Source: Lachnospiraceae bacterium
GTDB taxonomy: Bacteria > Bacillota > Clostridia > Lachnospirales > Lachnospiraceae
NCBI GenBank assembly: GCA_022787145.1
Contig: JALFVM010000165.1
Span: 1 to 46,634, forward strand
Reading direction: 5' to 3'
Length of the DNA: 46,634 bases
The position numbers were made by a program, and so were the translations under genes. Positions 7,561 to 15,141 of the stretch are shown here, piece by piece (position 1 is the first letter of the stretch; the number at the start of each line of letters is the position of its first letter). The notes beneath the pieces are model-generated. The model was given only the letters and a program-made list of their open reading frames with translations. It was not told the origin of the DNA and searched no databases.

Positions 7561-8202
7561 TCAAATTTTCACGCTTATAGTAATTCCGTCGCCCAGCGGA
7601 ACAACGGAAGTCATAAGCTGTTCATTGTGCTTTAACTCAAACAGATATTCCCGCATTCTCCTGTGAATGGTTCGGTTGCGACGTTCTACCAGAAAACGTG
7701 ATTCCACAATATCCCCATCCTGCAGTACATTATCCGAAATCAATACACTGCCCTTTTTCATCAGTCTCAGGATATCAGGCAGGAAATGAATATACTGTCC
7801 CTTCGCGGCATCCATGAAAATAAAATCATAGCTGCCATTCAATTTTTTCAGAATCTCTGCCGCATCGCCCTCCAGCAATGTAATCTGCTCTTCCCGCCCC
7901 GCTTTTTTGAAATTTTCACGAGCGATCGGAATTCTGACCGGATAATTTTCAATTGTGGTAACGTGACACGCCACCGGATTATATTCACACATAAGAAGTG
8001 TGGAGAAGCCAATGGCTGTCCCCACCTCCAATATTTTTTCCGGTCTTATGATAGAAAGCATCACTTTCAAAAAGCTCTGCATCTCTTTTCTGACAATCGG
8101 TACATACGTATCCACTGCCTCCTGCTCCAATTCATTCAGAAACGGGGTATTTCCCGGATCGAGCGAATTGATATATGCAGTCATTCTCTCATCTACGATC
8201 AA
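7561..8202 (-). CDS. trmR: O-methyltransferase, probable tRNA 5-hydroxyuridine methyltransferase TrmR
   Basis: This 213-residue class I SAM methyltransferase of the YrrM/COMT type has the SAM-binding loop ILEVGTAIGFSTLLM (near residue 57) and the metal/acidic motif FIFMDAAKGQY; LISDNVLQDGD follows as in catechol-type enzymes. The Bacillus orthologue methylates ho5U34 made by TrhP to mo5U34, and trhP follows directly here. The start is TTG at 8200-8202, which overlaps the stop of the MltG-like gene and has AGGGGG upstream; an ATG six codons later is the alternative. Substrate assignment rests on gene context. Confidence 0.85.
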   Translation of the reverse strand: MIVDERMTAYINSLDPGNTPFLNELEQEAVDTYVPIVRKEMQSFLKVMLSIIRPEKILEVGTAIGFSTLLMCEYNPVACHVTTIENYPVRIPIARENFKKAGREEQITLLEGDAAEILKKLNGSYDFIFMDAAKGQYIHFLPDILRLMKKGSVLISDNVLQDGDIVESRFLVERRNRTIHRRMREYLFELKHNEQLMTSVVPLGDGITISVKI

Positions 8203-8594
8203 TTCGAATTTCCCCCTGAAGCATCGTCTTCTTCACCGGCAAGAATCGCCATAATGCGATCCGCGTCATATGCTGTACTCAAAATATAAGTTCCAGGTTT
8301 CAGCTTGTCTTTATAAACAGACAATTTCTCCTGCACAACAAAAACTTTAGCATCTTCAATCAGTTTTTTCTTCTCCAGAGTCTTTCCAATCTGGTATACG
8401 GAAGCTCCCTCTTTGATCACAACAGTTACTTCCTGTCCCTCTCCAGGACTCATTGGCTGCTGGTTAAACACATGGTAACCAAAGCTGTAGACAGATTTGC
8501 CAAGCCAGATAATCAGTATACATACAGCCACATACACCGCGATGCGAAAAAAACCTCCGGCTACAATGACTCCGGCATCGTCTTTATTACTCAT
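8199..8594 (-). CDS. Short MltG-like membrane protein lacking the transglycosylase domain
   Basis: This 131-residue protein has one transmembrane helix (about residues 12-33), then a LysM-like module (VVIKEGASVYQIGKTLEKKKLI through LKPGTYILS) seen just outside the membrane in MltG/YceG endolytic transglycosylases. It ends soon after, in a polar tail, with no catalytic domain (about 200 further residues in MltG). The position before trmR-trhP matches yrrL (mltG) in Bacillus, so it is probably a shortened orthologue, kept as a non-enzymatic or septum-binding protein. It may be typical of this lineage rather than a recent truncation: the reading frame is clean and coupled to trmR by a 4-base overlap. 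Confidence 0.75.
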   Translation of the reverse strand: MSNKDDAGVIVAGGFFRIAVYVAVCILIIWLGKSVYSFGYHVFNQQPMSPGEGQEVTVVIKEGASVYQIGKTLEKKKLIEDAKVFVVQEKLSVYKDKLKPGTYILSTAYDADRIMAILAGEEDDASGGNSN

Positions 8595-8605
8595 TTTGTC
8601 TCTCC

Positions 8606-8944
8606 TTATACATTGGGGATGTGGATATCAAGTCCTCCTATAATCTCCAGGCTGATGTTTTGCATCAAACGGCAGACTCCAAGTTCTGCCTGGAGATAAT
8701 CATGTACCACAGGAATCTTGTGAAGTTCCTCCGATTCATGGCTTAATTCTGCCATAATCTGAAACGCATTTGTATCATCCACACTGTTTTGTATCTTAAA
8801 ATTGCGTGCCCGATACTCATCGGCTCTCGTTTTTAATTCCGGATATTTTTTCAGAGCTTCCTCACTCTTTTTGTATTCTTTGTATTCCGGACTTCTCTTG
8901 ATTGACCAGATCAGTAACTGCACATTTGTTTCTATTGTTTCCAT
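8606..8944 (-). CDS. YlbF/YmcA family protein
   Basis: This small helical, highly charged protein of 112 residues matches the YlbF/YmcA (com_ylbF) family: SPEYKEYKKSEEALKKYPEL followed by a second helix with SVDDTNAFQIMAELSHESEEL. In Bacillus, YlbF, YmcA and YaaT form a complex that works with RNase Y in mRNA maturation and affects competence and sporulation. Here it lies 8 bases behind an RNase J gene, which fits an RNA-processing link. Its GGAGG is formed by the last codons of that gene, about 13 bases before the ATG. Confidence 0.82.
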   Translation of the reverse strand: METIETNVQLLIWSIKRSPEYKEYKKSEEALKKYPELKTRADEYRARNFKIQNSVDDTNAFQIMAELSHESEELHKIPVVHDYLQAELGVCRLMQNISLEIIGGLDIHIPNV

Positions 8945-8952
8945 ATTGCTTT

Positions 8953-10851
8953 TTAAGCCTCCATAATGATCGGAAGAATCATCGGTCTTCTCTTTGTACG
9001 CTTCCAGACAAAATCTCCCAGTGCGTCTTTGACTTCGCTCTTAATTTTGCCCCAGTCTGTGATATGACGATCCAGACATGCATCAAGTGCATCTTCTACA
9101 ACAATCTGCGCATCTCCCATCAAATCCTCAGACTCCCGTACATAGACAAATCCTCTGGAGACGATATCCGGTCCTGCCAGAACTACATTGCTGTGATGCT
9201 CCAATGTCATAACGACAATGATAATACCATCCTCTGCAAGATGCTGGCGATCGCGAAGAACAATGTTTCCGACATCACCGACGCCAAGTCCATCCACCAG
9301 AATTGTTCCAACAGGAACTTTTCCTGTCACCTGTGCACCGCTGTCATCCATCTCCAGAACATCTCCGGAAGAAAGAATGAAAATGTTATCTTTGCTGATA
9401 CCAAGACTTTCTACAATCTGTGCATGTGCTTTCAGGTGACGATATTCACCATGCACAGGAATCGCATATTTCGGATGTACCAGAGAATAAATCAGCTTGA
9501 TTTCCTCTTGGCAGGCATGTCCTGAAACATGTGCATCCTGGAAAATAACATCTGCCCCCTTCATGGACAGTTCATTAATCACCTTCGATACGGCCTTCTC
9601 ATTGCCCGGAATCGGATTGGAACTGAAAATGATGGTATCTCCAGGCTTAATTGTAATCTTGCGATGAATGCTTGCCGCCATACGTGACAGTGCAGCCATA
9701 GACTCACCCTGACTTCCAGTCGTGATCAGAACCACTTTATCATCCGGATAATTTTTCACTTCATCAATCTCAATCAGGGTTTTATCCGGAATCTTCAGAT
9801 AGCCAAGTTCCGATGCAGTTCCGATGACATTGACCATGCTTCGTCCCTCGACCGCTACCTTTCTTCCATATTTGTATGCAGAGTTGATGATCTGCTGCAC
9901 ACGGTCTACGTTCGATGCAAACGTAGCGATGATAATACGTGTATTCTTATGCTCATTGAAAATGTTATCAAACACACGACCTACTGTCCGCTCAGACATC
10001 GTAAAGCCCGGACGTTCTGCATTCGTACTGTCGCACATAACGGCCAGAACGCCTTTTCTTCCGATTTCTGCAAAACGCTGCAGATCAATCGCGTCACCGT
10101 ATACCGGTGTATAATCTACTTTAAAGTCTCCTGTGTGGACCACGATACCTGCCGGGGAATAGATGGCAAGTGCCGATGCATCCTGAATACTGTGATTTGT
10201 CTTGATAAATTCAACCGAAAATTCGCCCAGGTTGATGACCTGTCCGAATCGTACTTCTTTTCTCTTTGTTGTACGCAGCAGATTGTGTTCTTTCAATTTG
10301 TTGTCAATCAGTCCGATTGTAAGCTTGGTTGCATAAATCGGAACATTAATTTCTTTCAAAATATAAGGCAGGGCACCGATATGATCTTCATGCCCATGTG
10401 TGATTACGAATCCTTTTACTTTGGAAATATTTTCCTTCAGATAGGTGACATCCGGAATGACAAGATCAATTCCGAGCATATCATCCTCCGGAAAGGATAA
10501 GCCACAATCTACAACTACAATACTCTCTCCATATTCAAATGCAGTAATGTTCATTCCAATCTGTTCCAGACCGCCCAGAGGGATAATCTTTAACTTTGAT
10601 TTCTTCCCTTTTTTCGAATAATTTTTCACGGGCTTTGCAGTCTTGTCTGCAATCTTTACGATCTTATCCGAATTCTTTGCCGCAGGCTTTGCTGTATTCC
10701 TGTAATTTTTCTGTCCGTTCTTTGCACTGAATTTTCCATTGTTCTTTACTGGTCCACGTCCATTGTTCTTCTGTTTTTTCGAATTTTTCTGTCCGCTCTC
10801 ATACCTGTAATCATCCGATATTTGAACATTTGCATTATTTTCTGTTTTCAA
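8953..10851 (-). CDS. rnj: Ribonuclease J
   Basis: This metallo-beta-lactamase/beta-CASP nuclease carries out 5'-to-3' exo- and endonucleolytic RNA decay and maturation. The signature VITHGHEDHIGALPYIL supplies the zinc ligands; beta-CASP motifs and VHGEYRHLKAH follow, and the C-terminal domain reaches RPMILPIIMEA. The protein has an unusual lysine/asparagine-rich N-terminal extension of about 85 residues (repeated KN, PAAKNS, KKGKKSK) before the catalytic domain begins at LKIIPLGGLEQIG. TTG at 10849-10851 is the preferred start, giving 632 residues: GGAGGT lies 6 bases before it, while an upstream GTG at 10882 has no good ribosome site. It leads an operon with ylbF, mltG-like, trmR and trhP. 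Confidence 0.9.
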   Translation of the reverse strand: MKTENNANVQISDDYRYESGQKNSKKQKNNGRGPVKNNGKFSAKNGQKNYRNTAKPAAKNSDKIVKIADKTAKPVKNYSKKGKKSKLKIIPLGGLEQIGMNITAFEYGESIVVVDCGLSFPEDDMLGIDLVIPDVTYLKENISKVKGFVITHGHEDHIGALPYILKEINVPIYATKLTIGLIDNKLKEHNLLRTTKRKEVRFGQVINLGEFSVEFIKTNHSIQDASALAIYSPAGIVVHTGDFKVDYTPVYGDAIDLQRFAEIGRKGVLAVMCDSTNAERPGFTMSERTVGRVFDNIFNEHKNTRIIIATFASNVDRVQQIINSAYKYGRKVAVEGRSMVNVIGTASELGYLKIPDKTLIEIDEVKNYPDDKVVLITTGSQGESMAALSRMAASIHRKITIKPGDTIIFSSNPIPGNEKAVSKVINELSMKGADVIFQDAHVSGHACQEEIKLIYSLVHPKYAIPVHGEYRHLKAHAQIVESLGISKDNIFILSSGDVLEMDDSGAQVTGKVPVGTILVDGLGVGDVGNIVLRDRQHLAEDGIIIVVMTLEHHSNVVLAGPDIVSRGFVYVRESEDLMGDAQIVVEDALDACLDRHITDWGKIKSEVKDALGDFVWKRTKRRPMILPIIMEA

Positions 10852-10994
10852 ATTTGCACCTCCATTTTGGGGCACATTATTCACGTGGGATCGTACCTGC
10901 TAAACCATTATGAAATTTTATCAATAGGTACACTTCCCCCTTCCTGATTTTTTCGCTACAAATAACATGCTCCTTCTTAATTTTATATAGAATG

Positions 10995-11034
10995 TTCCGG
11001 ATATTCCCTTTTTACGCACACCCGTGATCCGGAA
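10995..11034. other. Inverted repeat between DUF1292 gene and rnj
   Basis: TTCCGGAT (10995-11002) pairs with ATCCGGAA (11027-11034) across a 24-base loop. There is no clear U-run on the minus strand, so it is at best a weak terminator or a protein site. The remaining ~140 bases before rnj show no clear gene; a TTGATAAAAT stretch may be part of the rnj promoter. Confidence 0.35.
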
Positions 11035-11065
11035 TCCTCATTCTCTCATCTGATCGCCATATTTT

Positions 11066-11323
11066 TTATAATTCAATATCAACATCATCCAGCATTTGCT
11101 GAAATACACTGGTTACGGCTTTCAGTTCCAAATCATCTTCTACAAATTCATAGCAGGCCTCACTGTCTGTCTCCTCAGAAACATCCTTCATAATATACGC
11201 CTGCGCTTCCTCTTCCTGCGAATCAGATACAAGCAGATACGTCTTTCCGCCAATTCTCGCCTGCTCCTCCACAAAAAATTCTACTACTTCACCATCATCT
11301 TCTATAAATTTGATTTTATCCAT
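11066..11323 (-). CDS. DUF1292 family protein (YrzB-like)
   Basis: This acidic 85-residue protein matches DUF1292: IKFIEDDGEVVEFFVEEQARIGGKTYLLVSD, then EEEEAQAYIMKDV and a C-terminal helix. Its function is unknown. It is the third member of the conserved ireB-ruvX-yrzB cluster, 6 bases after ruvX, which is the main support for the assignment. Confidence 0.82.
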   Translation of the reverse strand: MDKIKFIEDDGEVVEFFVEEQARIGGKTYLLVSDSQEEEAQAYIMKDVSEETDSEACYEFVEDDLELKAVTSVFQQMLDDVDIEL

Positions 11324-11329
11324 AAATCT

Positions 11330-11761
11330 CTATTCTAATCCTTTCGAACGATAGTCAAGATATCCTTGTAAAATAAAAATGGCTGCCAGCTCGTCTACAT
11401 ACTTTCCCCGATTTTCTCTTCGGATCTTACTTTCGATCATCGTACGATTTGCTTCTACTGTTGTCAGCCGTTCATCCCACATCACAACAGGAAGACCGGT
11501 CCGTCTTTCCAGAGTTTTCTTGAACTCCAGTGACTTCTCAGCCCTGTCTCCAATGGTATTGTTCATATTTTTCGGAAAGCCCAGTACAATGGACTCCACC
11601 TCATACTCCTGAATCAACGCCTCAATCCTTGCGAGCGTCTGACGGAGCTTGTTTTCCTGTTTTCTTCGTATGATTTCAATGCCCTGCGCGGTGTAGCCCA
11701 GCGGATCGCTGATGGCAACACCGACGGTCTTAGAGCCGAAATCCAGTCCCATAATCCTCAT
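11330..11761 (-). CDS. ruvX: RuvX/YqgF family Holliday-junction resolvase-like nuclease
   Basis: This 143-residue RNase H-fold protein begins [20 protein letters not shown], with the first catalytic Asp in [21 protein letters not shown] and [12 protein letters not shown] supply the other conserved acidic positions, and [15 protein letters not shown] closes the fold. The family processes 16S rRNA 5' ends and was proposed as an alternative Holliday-junction resolvase. The start codon almost touches the ireB stop (1-base gap), so the genes are translated together. Confidence 0.9.
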   Translation of the reverse strand: MRIMGLDFGSKTVGVAISDPLGYTAQGIEIIRRKQENKLRQTLARIEALIQEYEVESIVLGFPKNMNNTIGDRAEKSLEFKKTLERRTGLPVVMWDERLTTVEANRTMIESKIRRENRGKYVDELAAIFILQGYLDYRSKGLE

Positions 11762-11762
11762 A

Positions 11763-12035
11763 TTAACGTTCCCAGGACTTATTCTTAATGTATTCTGTCA
11801 GCAATTCTTCCACAAGCTCATCACGCTCTACTTTCATAATCATGCTACGCGCTCCCTTGTGACTTGTGATATAAGTAGGGTCACCGGACATAATATATCC
11901 CACAATCTGATTGACCGGATTGTAGCCCTTCTCATCCATTGCATTGTAGACCAGATTCAGGATTTCCTTGATTGGCACCTCAACATCTGGTTTTGTTTTA
12001 AAAAACTGTGTATGATTTGCATTATAATCTGCCAT
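11763..12035 (-). CDS. ireB: IreB family regulatory phosphoprotein
   Basis: This 90-residue protein matches the IreB/DUF965 (YrzL) family, including the N-terminal HTQFF segment; threonines here are phosphorylated by the PASTA kinase IreK in Enterococcus, where IreB modulates cephalosporin resistance. [20 protein letters not shown] and [12 protein letters not shown] are typical. ATG at 12033-12035 is preferred over GTG at 12044 because AGGG is then at a workable distance. It is the first gene of the ireB-ruvX-DUF1292 operon. Confidence 0.88.
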   Translation of the reverse strand: MADYNANHTQFFKTKPDVEVPIKEILNLVYNAMDEKGYNPVNQIVGYIMSGDPTYITSHKGARSMIMKVERDELVEELLTEYIKNKSWER

Positions 12036-12076
12036 AAAACTCACGCCCTTATCTAAATATTTTTTTACTTCTTATT

Positions 12077-12105
12077 ATTCTAATATAAACTGTTCAAAAT
12101 TACAA
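12077..12105 (-). promoter_or_regulatory. Promoter of the ireB-ruvX-DUF1292 operon
   Basis: TTGTAA (12100-12105), 17 bases, TAGAAT (12077-12082) on the minus strand. An imperfect inverted repeat (AACCGT / ACGGTT, about 12104-12165) starts at the -35 and could hold a regulator. This gap also contains the unmarked 3' end of the mtaB transcript. Confidence 0.55.
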
Positions 12106-12201
12106 CCGTTACTTTTGCAGATAACGAAGGAAGACTTGTTACGGTTTGCAACAGTGATGACTTTCACTCAAAAAACAATCAATCAAAACTTTGTTTTTGT
12201 T

Positions 12202-13524
12202 TTATAATTCTATGCATCTAAGTACATGTGGTTTCAAAAAGCCTTCCACGCGGCACACAAGAACATCGTTTTGTTTCCTATCTTCTTTGCATTCTACAGC
12301 GCCTTTGATGTACTCTCTTGTATGTCCGACAAAATATTCTTTTCCATTCTCCTGTATGATTTCTTCCAGAAGAATTTCCACCGTTTTTCCCAGAAAGCTC
12401 TCTTCAAATTTCTGTGCCTGTCCCTCATGAAGCTGTAACATCCTGTCACTTCGGACTGCCTTTGTCTGCTCTGGAATCTGATTTTCCATTGCGGCTGCCT
12501 TTGTTCCTTTTCTCATAGAATATTTAAAAATATGTGTTTCATAGAAATTAATATTCTTCACAAATTCATAAGACTGCTCAAATTCTTCTTCTGTCTCGCC
12601 AGGAAAACCGACAATCACATCGGTTGTCAGAGCTGGATTCTCATAAACCGTTCGAAGCACCTGACATTTTTCGGCATATTCTTTGCTGTCATAGCGACGG
12701 TTCATCCTCTTTAACGTCGCATCACAGCCGCTTTGCAGCGACAGATGAAAATGCGGACAAACTTTTGGAAAAGAAGCAATTCCCTGTGCAAATTCCTCGG
12801 TCACGATTCTTGGCTCTAAAGAACCGAGGCGGATTCTCGTGATTCCCTCCACCTGATGAACGCTCTCAATCAGAGAGAGAAGTGTTTCCTTCTCTTCCTC
12901 GGCAAAATCCACTCCGTAAGAACTCAGATGGATTCCCGTCAAAACAACTTCCCGATAACCCGCTGCCGCCAGACGCTCTACTTCCCGGACAACATCCTCT
13001 TTTTTTCTGCTTCTGACTCTTCCGCGGGCATAAGGAATGATGCAGTACGTACAAAACTGGTTGCAGCCATCCTGCACTTTGATATAAGCTCTCGCATGCT
13101 CCGCTGTCTTCTCAATCTGCAAAGGTTCATATTCTTTTGTTGTATTGATGTTGATCACGCTGCTGATTTCCTGCTGCGTCCTCTCATATTCCTGTAAAAG
13201 CTCCACAATATTCTGTTTCTGGTTGTTTCCGATCACCAGATCAATGGACTCATCCATCTCCAGGCGCTCTTTGTCCGCCTGAACGTAACAGCCTGTCGCT
13301 GCAACTACCGCATGCGGATTCATTTTTTTTGCCTTGTGAAGCATCTGTCTTGATTTTCTGTCTGCAATGTTGGTTACTGTACAGGTATTGATAATATAGA
13401 TATCTGCGCCCGGTGCAAAGGGAACAATTTCATATCCCGCATGTTCCAGAAGCTGCTGCATCGCTTCTATTTCATACGCATTTACCTTACATCCCAGATT
13501 GTGCAGTGCAACTTTTTTGTTCAT
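12202..13524 (-). CDS. mtaB: tRNA (N6-threonylcarbamoyl-A37)-C2 methylthiotransferase
   Basis: This radical-SAM methylthiotransferase of about 440 residues converts t6A37 to ms2t6A37 in tRNAs reading ANN codons. In order: an N-terminal UPF0004 domain with cluster cysteines (NLGCKVN, NTCTVTN, ATGCYVQ), the radical-SAM triad CNQFCTYC near residue 150, VVLTGIHLSSYG, and a C-terminal TRAM domain. IINTCTVTNIADRKSRQML and CTYCIIPYARGRVRSR favour MtaB over MiaB. Translation most likely starts at ATG 13522-13524, five bases after GAGGG, rather than the in-frame ATG four codons earlier. Confidence 0.9.
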   Translation of the reverse strand: MNKKVALHNLGCKVNAYEIEAMQQLLEHAGYEIVPFAPGADIYIINTCTVTNIADRKSRQMLHKAKKMNPHAVVAATGCYVQADKERLEMDESIDLVIGNNQKQNIVELLQEYERTQQEISSVININTTKEYEPLQIEKTAEHARAYIKVQDGCNQFCTYCIIPYARGRVRSRKKEDVVREVERLAAAGYREVVLTGIHLSSYGVDFAEEEKETLLSLIESVHQVEGITRIRLGSLEPRIVTEEFAQGIASFPKVCPHFHLSLQSGCDATLKRMNRRYDSKEYAEKCQVLRTVYENPALTTDVIVGFPGETEEEFEQSYEFVKNINFYETHIFKYSMRKGTKAAAMENQIPEQTKAVRSDRMLQLHEGQAQKFEESFLGKTVEILLEEIIQENGKEYFVGHTREYIKGAVECKEDRKQNDVLVCRVEGFLKPHVLRCIEL

Positions 13525-13585
13525 TTTGACCCTCATTCTTTCTACATTTTCACTATTTTTAGCAAAAACTTTCGTTGTTTTTACC

Positions 13586-13614
13586 TTGACTTTTGATATT
13601 TGAAATTGTAAGAT
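13586..13614 (+). promoter_or_regulatory. Strong sigma-A promoter of the HPr-like gene
   Basis: TTGACT (13586-13591), exactly 17 bases, TAAGAT (13609-13614). It is followed by a leader of about 30 bases with a GGGAGG ribosome site. With the terminator behind the gene this makes a complete monocistronic unit. Confidence 0.75.
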
Positions 13615-13653
13615 AACGATAGTAAATAAAAAACATATGGGAGGAAATTTATC

Positions 13654-13887
13654 ATGAAAACAGTACAGATTTCATTAAACTCAATTGATAAAGTAAAAGC
13701 ATTCGTTAACGAGATCAGCAAGTTTGACTGCGATTTCGATCTGGTTTCCGGAAGATATGTGATTGATGCAAAATCTATCATGGGTATCTTCAGTCTGGAT
13801 TTATCCAAACCAATCGACCTGAACATTCATGCTGATGGTGCTGCTCTTGACGAAGTTATGAGCAAAGTTGAGCCATACGCTGTTTAA
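13654..13887 (+). CDS. HPr-family protein lacking the phospho-accepting histidine
   Basis: This 77-residue protein has the HPr fold pattern. The regulatory serine region is well kept (AKSIMGIFSLDLS, Ser41 equivalent to HPr Ser46). The loop that normally reads GIHARPA reads NSIDKVKAF, so the histidine phosphorylated by enzyme I, and the following Arg and Pro, are missing. It therefore cannot carry phosphate to PTS sugars. A regulatory role like Bacillus Crh (Gln15 in place of His) is possible, through HPr kinase/CcpA or another partner. Crh itself is recognisably closer to HPr, so this is a more diverged branch. It has its own strong promoter and terminator and is not linked to PTS genes. Confidence 0.8.
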   Translation: MKTVQISLNSIDKVKAFVNEISKFDCDFDLVSGRYVIDAKSIMGIFSLDLSKPIDLNIHADGAALDEVMSKVEPYAV

Positions 13888-13909
13888 TTACTGCATTCAA
13901 TTGAAACTT

Positions 13910-13938
13910 TCCTGTGGCAAAAGCCACAGGATTTTTTT
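13910..13938 (+). terminator. Rho-independent terminator of the HPr-like gene
   Basis: TCCTGTGGC (13910-13918), AAAA loop, GCCACAGGA (13923-13931) and seven T residues. On the other strand no U-run follows, so it acts mainly on the plus strand. Confidence 0.9.
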
Positions 13939-13947
13939 GTTCTTTTT

Positions 13948-15129
13948 TTATTCAATGTTGATAATTTCTGTCGTTGAAATCGCCTCTTCCATCAGCTGAT
14001 CAATTTTTTCCTCCAGATGTGTCTCCGAACGTTTGATGACTTTGATGTTTGGCTTTGTAACCGGATGTTTCGCCACAAAAATTGTACAACAATCCTCAAA
14101 CGGAAGAATCGATGTCTCATATGTGTTGATCTTCAACGCAATGTCTACGATATCCTGCTTGTCAAATCCGATTACCGGACGATACACCGGCAGAGTACAA
14201 ACTTCGTTTGTCGCAGCAAGACTATGCATCGTCTGGCTTGCCACCTGTCCGATGCTCTCTCCTGTGATCAACCCCAGACAATTGTTTTCTTTTGCAAAAT
14301 GCTCTGCAATCTTCATCATATAGCGGCGCATAATGATAGTAAGTTCGTCATGTGGGCATTTTTCGTAAATATACAGCTGAATATCCGTAAAGTTTACGAC
14401 ATGCAGACGAATCGGTCCGCTGTATTTTGCCACGAGTTTTGCCAGATCGACCACTTTCTGTTTTGCACGCTCACTCGTATATGGCGGTGCATGGAAATAA
14501 ACAGCATCAATCTGCACACCACGCTTGGAAATCATATAGCCTGCAACCGGACTGTCGATTCCGCCGGATAACAGAAGCATTGCCTTGCCATTTGTTCCAA
14601 CCGGCATACCGCCAGGACCTGGAATCGTCTCGGAATATACATAGATTTTTTCACGGATTTCGACGCACAGAAGCACTTGCGGCTCATGCACATCCACATG
14701 ACAAGCTGCAAACGCATTCAGGATCACTCCGCCAAGCTCTGCATTCAGCTCCATAGAAGTCATTGGATAATTCTTTCTTCCGCGGCGCGCATGCACCTTA
14801 AAGCTTTTGTCAAACTCTCCATACAGATCTCTGAGATACTTCACAATATCCTGTCCAAGCTTTTCAAAGCCCTCGTCCTCCAGCACCACGACCGGACAGA
14901 TTCCGGCAATACCAAAGACGCGCTGCAAAGCTTCCACTGTCTCATCGTAATCATACTCACTCAGACAGTCCACATAAATTCTTCCCTGCTCTTTTCGTAC
15001 TTTAAACTGTCCTTCCACCTTTGCAAGTGCAAATTCCATCTGGCGCACAAGCGCATCCTCAAAAAGATAACGGTTCTTGCCCTTTAATCCAATCTCCGCA
15101 TACTTAATCAAAAATGAATGAAATGTCAT
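13948..15129 (-). CDS. thiI: tRNA 4-thiouridine sulfurtransferase ThiI
   Basis: This 393-residue ThiI makes s4U8 in tRNA and may supply sulfur for thiamine. It has an N-terminal ferredoxin-like domain, a THUMP domain (about residues 60-165, with FKVHARRGRKNYPM) and an adenylation P-loop LLLSGGIDSPVAGYMISKRG (about 182-201); ITGESIGQVASQT follows. There is no C-terminal rhodanese domain, as in the shorter Gram-positive form. The cysteine desulfurase that would feed it sulfur ends 12 bases upstream. The ATG has GGAGA 7-8 bases before it. Confidence 0.93.
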   Translation of the reverse strand: MTFHSFLIKYAEIGLKGKNRYLFEDALVRQMEFALAKVEGQFKVRKEQGRIYVDCLSEYDYDETVEALQRVFGIAGICPVVVLEDEGFEKLGQDIVKYLRDLYGEFDKSFKVHARRGRKNYPMTSMELNAELGGVILNAFAACHVDVHEPQVLLCVEIREKIYVYSETIPGPGGMPVGTNGKAMLLLSGGIDSPVAGYMISKRGVQIDAVYFHAPPYTSERAKQKVVDLAKLVAKYSGPIRLHVVNFTDIQLYIYEKCPHDELTIIMRRYMMKIAEHFAKENNCLGLITGESIGQVASQTMHSLAATNEVCTLPVYRPVIGFDKQDIVDIALKINTYETSILPFEDCCTIFVAKHPVTKPNIKVIKRSETHLEEKIDQLMEEAISTTEIINIE

Positions 15130-15141
15130 ATTTTTTCTCCT

